From positions 1-57,624 of the forward strand of contig JAEUQC010000003.1 in NCBI GenBank assembly GCA_016789905.1: a DNA stretch of 57,624 nt. The letters run 5' to 3'. Under the pieces are notes generated by a model. That model had not been told where the DNA came from, ran no database searches, and saw only the letters and a list, made by a program, of their open reading frames with translations. This DNA is from Bryobacterales bacterium. Its GTDB lineage: Bacteria; Acidobacteriota; Terriglobia; Bryobacterales; Bryobacteraceae. Made by a program: the position numbers and the translations under genes. Of the stretch, positions 24,108-31,826 are shown piece after piece. Each line of letters opens with the position of its first letter. Positions within the stretch are counted from its first letter, which is position 1.

Positions 24108-25094
24108 CTAGGGCCTGGCGCCAGGCCTTCCGGCAGGGCGCACCGGCGCCGGGCAACAATCCACCGGACACACAGGCGGACGGGCCGGCAAGTTACCGAT
24201 AGCCTGCGGCGGCGCGCCGTGCGTGTACTCCTCCACCAGTTCCCGGATCATCTGAATAAACTTGGGATGCGTTCCGGCTGTCGCGGCGCGTGTGAAGCCC
24301 AGCCCTAATTCCCCGGCCAGGTGTTTGGCTTCGTAGTCGAGGTCGTACATCACTTCCATGTGGTCGCTGAGGAAGCCGATCGGCTGCACCACAACATTGG
24401 TGGTTCCGGCGGCCTTTTCTTCGCGCAGCACATCGAGAATGTCGGGCTCCAGCCACGGAATTTGCGGCGGTCCGCTCCGGCTTTGGTAGGCCAGGCGCCA
24501 GTTGGCACTGCCCCCGACAAGCCTTGCCGCTTCCTGCAACTGGTCCACATAGGGGCTCGAAGCCGCCATGGACATGGGCACGCTATGCGCGGTGAAGATG
24601 ACTTTCACACCGGAGCGGCCGCCAAGCGCGTTGGCGAGCGACTCCCGCATAACGTCCACGAACAGCGGGTGGTTAAAGAACCGCCGCACAGTAACCACTT
24701 CGGGCGCGCCATCGCCGATTTCCGCCAGCGCCTTCTGAATGTCCTCCCTGTACTGCCGGCAGCCGCTGTAGCTGCTGAACGCCGAGGTGGGAAAGGCGAG
24801 AATCCTCTTCCTGCCATCGGCAACCATATGCCGCATGGTGTCGGCAAGAAACGGCAGCCAATTCCGGTTTCCCCAGTAGATGGGAAGTTCCAGGCTCAGG
24901 TCGCGCAGCAACGCCCGGCACTGGTCGTTGATGGGGCTAATGCCGTCGAAGTGGTAGTAGTGTTCGGCCACCTCCAGGAGCCGCTCCGGCGGAACGCCGC
25001 GTCCGCGCGTCACGTTTTCCAGGAAGGGAATTACGTCTTCATGTTTTTCCGGCCCGCCAAACGACAGCAGCAGGAATGCGTCAAACTCAGCCAT
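24108..25094 (-). CDS. hemH: Ferrochelatase
   Basis: A 328-aa ferrochelatase (protoporphyrin or coproporphyrin type), inserting Fe(II) into the porphyrin ring in haem synthesis. The catalytic His is H170 in IFTAHSVPMSM and the conserved Glu is E247 in SDHMEVMYDLDYE. A C-terminal CPVDCC group (C309, C313, C314) and C112 could hold a 2Fe-2S cluster, as in actinobacterial and some other ferrochelatases; I infer this from spacing only. It is the last gene of the run ankyrin, RraA-like, TPR, epimerase, hemH, and starts 9 bases after the epimerase stop. Confidence 0.92.
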   Translation of the reverse strand: MAEFDAFLLLSFGGPEKHEDVIPFLENVTRGRGVPPERLLEVAEHYYHFDGISPINDQCRALLRDLSLELPIYWGNRNWLPFLADTMRHMVADGRKRILAFPTSAFSSYSGCRQYREDIQKALAEIGDGAPEVVTVRRFFNHPLFVDVMRESLANALGGRSGVKVIFTAHSVPMSMAASSPYVDQLQEAARLVGGSANWRLAYQSRSGPPQIPWLEPDILDVLREEKAAGTTNVVVQPIGFLSDHMEVMYDLDYEAKHLAGELGLGFTRAATAGTHPKFIQMIRELVEEYTHGAPPQAIGNLPARPPVCPVDCCPAPVRPAGRPGARP

Positions 25095-25103
25095 AGTCTC
25101 TTC

Positions 25104-25868
25104 TTAGGATGCCGCATTTAGGGCGGCGGGTACACCAATCCGGTAACTCGGGTAGCGGAGAGTGATTCCCAACCGGCGGCGCACTTCGCCGCCGTCGACG
25201 CGCCGGTCAGCGCGGCGCGTCTCATCCAACTGTGCGGCTTCCGCGCTTGGCGGCATGGGCATGCCAAGCAAATCACAGCAAAAACGCGTGATTTCGGCGT
25301 TGGTGGATGGTTCGTCGTCTGCCACCGGCCAGGCGCCGGGCAGATCGCCCAGCACGGCGGCGGCGGCCAGCGCCGCCAGGTCGTCCACATGGATACGCGA
25401 GGTGTAGTTCGAACCATCCCCCGCCACGCGCCAACGTCCGGCGCGGATGGATTCATGCGCGCCGCGCCCGGGCCCATAGATGGCCGCGGGGCGCAGCACA
25501 CAGGCGGACCACGGGCCGCGGAGCACCGTGTTTTCGGCCTCCCAGCGAAGCCGCGTACGCTCGGTCATCGGGCTGGCCGGCGTTGCGGCGTCCACAATGT
25601 GCGCGTCCCCATAGACTCCCGTTGTCGACAGATAAACTATGCGGGCCGCCTTGCCGGCCATAACGCCGATGCCATCCACGCGCGGGGCGCTCCAAAGGAC
25701 GCGCCAATCGTTACCCTCCAGGGAAAGCAACGGCGCGGTATCGGGCAAGGCGACGGCCAGGTCCCCGCCCTGGCGGCGCGTGGCGACAACGGTATGCCCG
25801 GCCGCGCGCAGCAGCGCCGCGGCCCGCCCGCCTGTGTATCCGGCGCCCAGAACCAGCACGCGCGCCAT
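25104..25868 (-). CDS. NAD-dependent epimerase/dehydratase family protein
   Basis: A 254-aa extended-SDR-like protein. The nucleotide-binding motif is VLVLGAGYTGG at residues 4-14 (GxGxxG). YLSTTGVYGD corresponds to the catalytic Ser/Thr region with VYG typical of nucleoside-sugar epimerases. LRPAAIYGPGRG is the conserved substrate-side stretch. The usual YxxxK is not clear, which is common in the short YeeZ-like members of this family, so it may bind NAD(P) without classical epimerase activity. The start ATG (25866-25868) nearly abuts the TPR gene stop (25870). Confidence 0.85.
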   Translation of the reverse strand: MARVLVLGAGYTGGRAAALLRAAGHTVVATRRQGGDLAVALPDTAPLLSLEGNDWRVLWSAPRVDGIGVMAGKAARIVYLSTTGVYGDAHIVDAATPASPMTERTRLRWEAENTVLRGPWSACVLRPAAIYGPGRGAHESIRAGRWRVAGDGSNYTSRIHVDDLAALAAAAVLGDLPGAWPVADDEPSTNAEITRFCCDLLGMPMPPSAEAAQLDETRRADRRVDGGEVRRRLGITLRYPSYRIGVPAALNAAS

Positions 25869-25869
25869 G

Positions 25870-26235
25870 TTAGAAGTACTCGGGAATCTGCGCCTGCGCC
25901 GCCGCCAGCCGCTCCACCAGTTCCGGCCCCGGCTGCTTACGCAGGGCAATGCGCACTTCCATATCGGCTTCTTCCCAACGGCGGCGGCCCACCAGGTGCT
26001 CCGCCATCATCACATGCGGCTCCGGGTCGCGTTCGTCGATGCGCTGCGCTTCGTGGAGCCAATTGGTGAACGCGCGCACCTCATTTGCCTCCAGCGACAG
26101 GCGCGCCAGTTCTTTGCAGGCCGGGCCGTGGTCCGGGTTGATGGTCACGCACTCCTCCAGCGCGACGAAGGCATCACCCAATTGATTCCGCCCCGCCAAC
26201 GCCAGCCCCAACTGATAATACTCTTCCGCTGTCAT
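25870..26235 (-). CDS. Small TPR-repeat protein
   Basis: A 121-aa helical protein with three TPR-like units (EEYYQLGLALAGRNQLGDA at the start, then ACKELARLSLEANEVRAFTN, then MAEHLVGRRRWEEADME). Probably a protein-protein adaptor in the cytoplasm; no signal peptide. The ATG shares one base with the stop of the RraA-like gene (TAATG), and its stop is one base from the epimerase start, so all are cotranslated. The partner cannot be inferred. Confidence 0.8.
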   Translation of the reverse strand: MTAEEYYQLGLALAGRNQLGDAFVALEECVTINPDHGPACKELARLSLEANEVRAFTNWLHEAQRIDERDPEPHVMMAEHLVGRRRWEEADMEVRIALRKQPGPELVERLAAAQAQIPEYF

Positions 26236-26912
26236 TACATTACGCCGTACTTGCGAAACGCCTCCACGGTGGACATGCCATTTTCAATAGCGATGCGCAC
26301 CAGATTCTCACCTTCCAGTTTCTCAAATGCGCGGGTGAGCGCCTCCTTTTCGGCTTCCTTCGGAATGACGAGCACGCCATCCCGGTCGCCAAAGAGCAGA
26401 TCGCCCGGCCGCACCAGCACTCCGCCAATATGCACGGGCACACGGAAATCGCGAACCTCGCCGCGCGGGCCCTGGTCCTGCGCATAGCTGCCGTGGGCGA
26501 AGGTGGGGAAGCCGAGGCGCAGAATGCCCGAGGTATCGCGTGCCCAGCCGTCCATCACCGCTCCGGCGGCGCCCAGTTTCATGGCGCGCGTGGACATCAG
26601 TTCGCCCCAGAGCGCATAGGCCGGCGAGGCTCCGGCCGCTACGTAGACTTCATGCTTGCGAAGGTCGTCGAGCGCCTCCAACATCAGGCCAAACGGCTTT
26701 CGCTCGCCGCCGCCGGGGGTGACATCGACCTCCAGCACGGGCATGGCTCGCCCGGCCACCACCATATCGTCGCGGAGCGGCCGAATCTGCGGCGGCAGAA
26801 AGCAGTGCAGGTGCCCCAATTGATCGAGTATGTCGCCAATAATCGCCGAAAACAGCTCCCGCTTGATGAGCGGCAGCAGCTCATCGTCGTTCATGTGCGC
26901 AATCGTAGCCAT
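26235..26912 (-). CDS. RraA family protein (HMG/oxaloacetate aldolase-like)
   Basis: A 225-aa protein of the RraA/4-hydroxy-4-methyl-2-oxoglutarate aldolase fold. The family signature is seen in KLGAAGAVMDGWARD and FAHGSYAQD (the GG(AV)V.DG.RD-type loop and following strand), and GDLLFGDRDGVLVIP carries the metal-binding GD...D.DGV motif. Members cleave 2-keto acids or inhibit RNase E; only the first seems likely here. The start is set at ATG 26910-26912; a second ATG six codons later is also possible. It follows the ankyrin gene by 22 bases. Confidence 0.85.
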   Translation of the reverse strand: MATIAHMNDDELLPLIKRELFSAIIGDILDQLGHLHCFLPPQIRPLRDDMVVAGRAMPVLEVDVTPGGGERKPFGLMLEALDDLRKHEVYVAAGASPAYALWGELMSTRAMKLGAAGAVMDGWARDTSGILRLGFPTFAHGSYAQDQGPRGEVRDFRVPVHIGGVLVRPGDLLFGDRDGVLVIPKEAEKEALTRAFEKLEGENLVRIAIENGMSTVEAFRKYGVM

Positions 26913-26934
26913 CCCCGCAATCTTAACCCACGCG

Positions 26935-28119
26935 CTACCGCAGCAACTCCACCACTTCGGGATGGTTATTTTCCTCCGCCGCCTGGCGGGCGGACTTGCC
27001 GTCCTTGTTCCGGATGAGCTTACTGGCGCCCTTGTCGAGTAACAGTTCCACCATCTGTTTGCGCCCCCAGGAGGCGGCGAGGTACAGCGCCGTGGCGCCG
27101 TGCGCCGAGTCCCGCGCATCGATGGCGGCGCCGCGCCCGAGCAGGAGATTCGCGGCCGCCACCTGCCCGGCGAGCGCGGCGTCGTGCAGCGGAGTGGCAC
27201 CGTCGGCATTCAGCGCTGTTACGCTGGCGCCGTTGTCAAGCAACACCTGCATGGCTTCCAAATGGCCTTTCAGCGCCGCGTCGTGCAGCGTGGCCGGCCC
27301 CACGCGAGCGCCGTGGCGCAGCAGCCAGCGGATCAGGTCGGCATGGCCATTTGTTACCGCCGCGGATAACAGCTTCTGCGTGTCGGGCATCTTCGCACCG
27401 CCCTGCAAGAGCGCTTCGGCGGCGGGAATGAATCTCATGCGCAGCGCCGTTTCCAAAGGCCGGGCGCCGTCCCGGCCGGCCGCGTCGGCGTCCGCGCCGG
27501 CCGCCAGCAGCAGCGGCACCACCTCTGCCGCGCCTTTTTCCACCGCCACGTGCAGCGGCTGCTGGCCCGTCTTCGGGTGGCGCCGCTTTGGGTTCGCTCC
27601 GCGCGCAAGAAGAATCTTCACAATTCCGGCCTGCCCACGCCAGCACGCTTCGTCGAGCGGGGTGGCCCCGGAGGTGTCGGCTACGTCGGGCCCGGGAAAC
27701 CGCCCGAGCAGGTCGAGGAACAGATCCTCGTACCCGCGGTTGGCCGCCAGGTGCAGAACGGTGGCCCCGGCGCGGTCCCGCGCCTCCAGTTCGGCGCCTT
27801 TCGATAGCAGCAGAGCCACCACGTCCCGCCGGTTGGTGATTACCGCATAGTGCAGCGGCGTGGACCCGCCCTCCACATGGCGCGCGTTCACGTCGGCGCC
27901 CGCGGCCAGCAACTCCAGCACTACGTCTTTGTGCCCGCTCCACGCCGCGTCGTGCAGAGCAGTGCCCCCCAGTGTATCGGGCGCGCTGACGGGCACGCCC
28001 TGGGCCAATAGCGCGCGCACCCGTTCCACATCGCCGGCGCGCGCGGCCGTATGAAGCTCGCTGGCGCAGGCCAGCGAGCAAAAAACGAAACTACTTGCGA
28101 TCAGCCACCGGAACGTAAT
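26935..28119 (-). CDS. Exported ankyrin-repeat protein, probable ATT start
   Basis: About 394 aa with roughly ten ankyrin repeats (GGTALHDAAWSGHKDVVLELL, then many LLxxGAxxxARxxxGxTPLH units). The conventional start would be GTG 28029, but the frame continues upstream as a clean signal peptide (TFRWLIASSFVFCSLACA, then SELHTAARAGD, which begins the first repeat). The only plausible start there is ATT (28117-28119), seven bases behind GGGAGAAGGG (28127-28136). The first 29 bases overlap the end of citrate synthase. An exported ankyrin stack would bind a periplasmic partner. If ATT is not used, the protein is 364 aa and cytoplasmic. Confidence 0.75.
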   Translation of the reverse strand: MTFRWLIASSFVFCSLACASELHTAARAGDVERVRALLAQGVPVSAPDTLGGTALHDAAWSGHKDVVLELLAAGADVNARHVEGGSTPLHYAVITNRRDVVALLLSKGAELEARDRAGATVLHLAANRGYEDLFLDLLGRFPGPDVADTSGATPLDEACWRGQAGIVKILLARGANPKRRHPKTGQQPLHVAVEKGAAEVVPLLLAAGADADAAGRDGARPLETALRMRFIPAAEALLQGGAKMPDTQKLLSAAVTNGHADLIRWLLRHGARVGPATLHDAALKGHLEAMQVLLDNGASVTALNADGATPLHDAALAGQVAAANLLLGRGAAIDARDSAHGATALYLAASWGRKQMVELLLDKGASKLIRNKDGKSARQAAEENNHPEVVELLR

Positions 28120-29365
28120 CGCGTTTCCCTTCTCCCAAGTAGATCTGGCGCGGCCGGCCGATCTTCTGGTCTTCGTCGCACATCAGCTCTTCCCATTGCG
28201 ACAGCCACCCGCTGACGCGCGGAATGGCGAACAGCACGGTGAATAACTCCGTCGGGAACCCGAGTGCCTCGTAGATGACGCCAGAGTAGAAATCGACGTT
28301 TGGATAGAGTTTGCGCTTAATGAAGTACTCGTCGTGCAGCGCGATCTTTTCCAGTTCCGTGGCTACTTCCAGCAGCGGGTTCTTGCCGGTAACCTCAAAT
28401 ACCTCTTCGGAGGTGCGCTTGATGATGCGCGCGCGGGGGTCGTAGTTCTTGTAGACGCGGTGGCCGAAGCCCATTAGCCTCCCCTCGCCCGCCTTCACTT
28501 TCTCAATGAACGAGGGAATGTTTTCCACGTTGCCGATTTGCCGCAACATCTTCAGGACGGCCTCATTGGCGCCGCCATGCAGCGGGCCGTAGAGCGCGGC
28601 GACCGCCGCCGAGAGGGCGGAAAACGGATCGGCCTGCGAACTGCCGACCAGGCGCATAGTGGACGTTGAACAGTTCTGCTCGTGATCGGCATGGAGAATG
28701 AAAAGGACGTCCACGGCGCGCGCCAGACGCGGATCGGGCACCTTCTCAAACAGCATGTAGAGGAAGTTAGCGGCGAAGGAAAGGTCCGGGCGGGGCGCCA
28801 CCATCGGCAGGCCCTTGCGGTGGCGGTAGCTCCAGGCGCCCATGGTCATCGCCTGCGCAATGCCGCGGTATATCTGCCGCGTGCGGCACTCTTTATCCAA
28901 AACCTTCTTGGCGTCCGGGTACGCCGAAGACAGCCCGGCGAAACCGGCCATCAGGAGCGACATCGGGTGGACATCCCGGCCGAAGCCATCGAACAAGCGG
29001 TTGAAATTCTCCGGCAACGCCAGATTTGCGTTGATGGTCTCCGTAAACGCCGCCAACTGCGCCGCCGTCGGCAACTGCCCGTGCCACAACAGGTAGGCCG
29101 TCTCCAGGTAGCTTCCCTGCTCGGCCAACTGCTCAATCGGGTACCCCCGATAGTTCAGAATGCCGATGTCGCCGTCAATGAACGTGATGGTGCTCTTGCA
29201 GGCCGCCGTGTTCATAAAGGCCGGATCGTAGGTCATCAACCCAAAATCTTCGGGGTTCACCCGGATCTTTCGCAGATCGGTGGCGCGAATCGTTTCATCC
29301 TGGATCGGAACTTCGTAGGACTTACCAGTCCTGTTGTCGGTGATTGTGAGTGTTTCGGAGGGCAT
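28091..29365 (-). CDS. gltA: Citrate synthase
   Basis: A 424-aa type II-like citrate synthase condensing oxaloacetate and acetyl-CoA in the TCA cycle. Catalytic residues by alignment to E. coli GltA: H263 (PLHGGANEAV), H302 (GFGHRVYKNYDPRA) and D358 (NVDFYSG). H228 (HADHEQNCSTSTMR) completes the oxaloacetate pocket. The N-terminal beta region typical of the Gram-negative hexameric form is present in short form (residues 1-40). The start is ATG 29363-29365; upstream codons are proline-rich noise. It follows the TlpA-like gene, and its 3' end overlaps the likely start of the ankyrin gene. Confidence 0.97.
   Translation of the reverse strand: MPSETLTITDNRTGKSYEVPIQDETIRATDLRKIRVNPEDFGLMTYDPAFMNTAACKSTITFIDGDIGILNYRGYPIEQLAEQGSYLETAYLLWHGQLPTAAQLAAFTETINANLALPENFNRLFDGFGRDVHPMSLLMAGFAGLSSAYPDAKKVLDKECRTRQIYRGIAQAMTMGAWSYRHRKGLPMVAPRPDLSFAANFLYMLFEKVPDPRLARAVDVLFILHADHEQNCSTSTMRLVGSSQADPFSALSAAVAALYGPLHGGANEAVLKMLRQIGNVENIPSFIEKVKAGEGRLMGFGHRVYKNYDPRARIIKRTSEEVFEVTGKNPLLEVATELEKIALHDEYFIKRKLYPNVDFYSGVIYEALGFPTELFTVLFAIPRVSGWLSQWEELMCDEDQKIGRPRQIYLGEGKRDYVPVADRK
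28127..28136 (-). promoter_or_regulatory. Ribosome-binding site for the ankyrin gene
   Basis: GGGAGAAGGG on the minus strand lies seven bases before ATT 28117-28119, inside the citrate synthase coding sequence. No ATG, GTG or TTG in the ankyrin frame lies at a useful distance, which is the main argument for the ATT start. Confidence 0.5.
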
Positions 29366-29402
29366 ACGGGGAGAGTGGGGAAAGTTCAGAATATCGAAAA
29401 AA

Positions 29403-29954
29403 CTACTTGGCGGCTTTCTTGGCGGCGGGGGCGGCACTACGATTTAACAGCTTTTCCACCTCGGCACCCAAACCGTCGCCTTCCAGGATGCCTTTGGTCG
29501 CGTCGCTATACGCAAAATCGTTGCGGATCATGCCTTGCTGGTCGATCACAAAAACGTGCGGAATCGTGATGGACGGGTTCTTCGGAGTCACCTTCAAATA
29601 CACAGCCGCCACCTGCCCGCAGTCGAACAGCATTGGGGTCGTCAACTTGTTATCGACCAGAAACTTGGAAACAGTCGCCTGATTATCGGGCGGATTCACA
29701 ATACTGAAAATAGCCACCTTCGACCCGTACTTGGCCTTGATCTTTTCCAGGTTCTTCGCCACCGTCAGGCAATGCGGGCACGTGGTGCGCATCACGTCCA
29801 AAATAATCACTTTACCCCGATGGTCCTGAATATCGTGATAGTTCAGATTCAGGTCTGGAAGAGCAAAACCGGGGGCGCGCCGCCCGGAAAGTTCACCCGC
29901 CCCGAACACCAGCGACAGCGACCCAGCGGCCAATAGAAGAAGAAACTTACGCAT
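29403..29954 (-). CDS. Exported thioredoxin-like protein (TlpA/AhpC-TSA family)
   Basis: A 183-aa periplasmic redoxin: signal peptide (MRKFLLLLAAGSLSLVFGAG), then the TlpA-type fold with RAPGFALPDLN and the redox motif CPHC at C59-C62. The conserved cis-Pro is probably the one in SITIPHVFVID. It ends in an Ala/Lys-rich tail. It would reduce periplasmic disulfides, for example in cytochrome c maturation or peroxide defence. It lies between sppA and gltA, all on the minus strand. Confidence 0.9.
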   Translation of the reverse strand: MRKFLLLLAAGSLSLVFGAGELSGRRAPGFALPDLNLNYHDIQDHRGKVIILDVMRTTCPHCLTVAKNLEKIKAKYGSKVAIFSIVNPPDNQATVSKFLVDNKLTTPMLFDCGQVAAVYLKVTPKNPSITIPHVFVIDQQGMIRNDFAYSDATKGILEGDGLGAEVEKLLNRSAAPAAKKAAK

Positions 29955-30006
29955 AATCCATTTTTAGTGTACACGCCAACCGCAAAAAAGGAAGAACCCT
30001 TAATCC

Positions 30007-31740
30007 TTATCGAACATCCAGCCGGTACGGCATCACGCGCAGGATGGCCCCCTCGCGGAACAGAGACAGCGGCATGCCGCCGGTCAACTGCCGCAGTTCC
30101 TTCCGCATGGCCCCTTCTAATGACACGCCTTCCTGCCCCCGCGCCATCAGTTGCTCGAAGATCGTCTGCTTGGCCGGATAGAGCACCAGCCGCACCTTGT
30201 CTGTCTTGCCCAGCTTTGCCTTTTCCTTCACCAGTTCAATCGACTTGTCCAGTCCGCCCATCGCGTCCACCAGTTCCCGCTGCCGGGCATGTTCGCCCAG
30301 CCACACGCGCCCTTGCGCCAGCTCCTGCACCTCGTCGTACTTCTTCTTCCGGCTCTCCGCCACCAGACCCACGAAGGTCTTATAAACCGACTGCACGCCC
30401 TCGCGCAGTTTACGCTGCCCGTCTTCATCGAGCGGGTAGTACTCCGAATCGATCGTTGCGTTCTTCCCGCGCCGCACCACGTCCTTGGTCAGCCCCAGCT
30501 TGTCGTAGAGGCCTTTCAAATTCACCTTTCCGAAGATTACTCCGATGGAACCGGTGATCGTGTTCGGATAGGCCACCACCGGATCTCCGGTCATGGCGAT
30601 ATAGTAGCCGCCCGAGGCCGCCACGTCGGACATGGAAATCACCATCGGTTTTTTCTTGCTCAACAGGCGCGCCTCGCGCAGTATTTCGTCGCTGGCAATG
30701 GCATCGCCGCCGGGCGAATCCACCCGTAGGATGACACCTTTCACGCTTGCGTCCTCCGCCACCTGGTGGAACATCTTCGTCATCTGCGCCACCGTCATCT
30801 GCCCCTCGTCCTGCAATGGGTTTTCCACAGAGCCGCCGCGCACAATGGCGCCGTCGGCCACAATCAGCGCAATCTTGTTCTTCCCCTCAAACCCATCCAC
30901 TGTTGTCCGGCCATACTCGCCCAGCCCTACCCGCTTCACTTCCACGCCGATCTTGGCTTTCACTTCATCAAAGAACTGGTCCTCAAAGCTCAACGCGTCC
31001 ACCAGCCCCGCCGCCAGCGCCTGATCGGCCAGGAACGGTCCGTCGTCCAATATCTTCTTCACGTCTTCAGCGGACTTTTTCCGCGCCCCGCTCACAGTGG
31101 TCACCAGATTTCCGTAGAGCCCGTCCAACAGCAGGTCCAAGGCTTCACGGCTCTCCGGCGCCATGTTCGTCCGCGTGTAGGAATCCATGGCGTCTTTGTA
31201 TTTGCCGGCGTGCTCCACTTCCAACTTCACGCCCAGCTTGTCCAACGCGCCCTTGTAGTAAGTGATCTCCGCGCGCAGCCCCTTCATGTCCAGCATGTCT
31301 TCCGGCACCATGTGAATCCGGTCCGCGGCCGTCGCCAGATAGTATTCCGGCGTGCGCGGTGAGCGAAGGAAGACGAAGAGCGGTTTGCCCGAAGCCTTAT
31401 ACTCAACCAGCGCGCCGCGAATCTCCTGCAGCTTCGCCCAACCCACCGCCAGGCCGCGCGGCATCAGCACAACGGCCTTCACCTTCGGGTCAATCGCCGC
31501 CTTCTTCAACGATTTCCATACGTCAGTGACCGTTGGGGGCGCCGCCCCGCCCAGGAAGCCGAATGGCATATCGGCCCCCGGCTTTTCGGAGATTTCGCCC
31601 TCCAGCCGCAACACGAGGGTCGAGTTGCTGCCGACGCTTTTCTCCGTGCTGCCGAGTTTGGCCAGCACCAGCAAGGCCACTACACCCAGCAACCCCGCCA
31701 TCAAAACGCCGGCCACCACACCCAGAAAAAATCTCTTCAT
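30007..31740 (-). CDS. sppA: Signal peptide peptidase SppA, long (67K) type
   Basis: A 577-aa membrane serine protease that clears cleaved signal peptides. One N-terminal membrane segment (FFLGVVAGVLMAGLLGVVALLVLA, about 4-27), then two tandem ClpP-like domains as in E. coli SppA. Catalytic Lys is K182 in AGKYKDAMD of the first domain, and catalytic Ser is S376 in SDVAASGGYY of the second, matching the E. coli K209/S409 dyad split over both domains. Full length. It is divergent from the planctomycete-type cytochrome gene with 86 bases between starts. Confidence 0.93.
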   Translation of the reverse strand: MKRFFLGVVAGVLMAGLLGVVALLVLAKLGSTEKSVGSNSTLVLRLEGEISEKPGADMPFGFLGGAAPPTVTDVWKSLKKAAIDPKVKAVVLMPRGLAVGWAKLQEIRGALVEYKASGKPLFVFLRSPRTPEYYLATAADRIHMVPEDMLDMKGLRAEITYYKGALDKLGVKLEVEHAGKYKDAMDSYTRTNMAPESREALDLLLDGLYGNLVTTVSGARKKSAEDVKKILDDGPFLADQALAAGLVDALSFEDQFFDEVKAKIGVEVKRVGLGEYGRTTVDGFEGKNKIALIVADGAIVRGGSVENPLQDEGQMTVAQMTKMFHQVAEDASVKGVILRVDSPGGDAIASDEILREARLLSKKKPMVISMSDVAASGGYYIAMTGDPVVAYPNTITGSIGVIFGKVNLKGLYDKLGLTKDVVRRGKNATIDSEYYPLDEDGQRKLREGVQSVYKTFVGLVAESRKKKYDEVQELAQGRVWLGEHARQRELVDAMGGLDKSIELVKEKAKLGKTDKVRLVLYPAKQTIFEQLMARGQEGVSLEGAMRKELRQLTGGMPLSLFREGAILRVMPYRLDVR

Positions 31741-31826
31741 GACGAACGTCTCCCCTTCAGACCATTGTGGAACGGATCGGCGCCCCTGGGGGTAGGCGAT
31801 AGGAATAAGATATTGGCAGGAACTTT

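Noticed and set aside
24058..24171. Longer start for the Cys-rich exported protein
   Set aside because: It would overlap the ferrochelatase 3' end by 64 bases and push the signal peptide inward.
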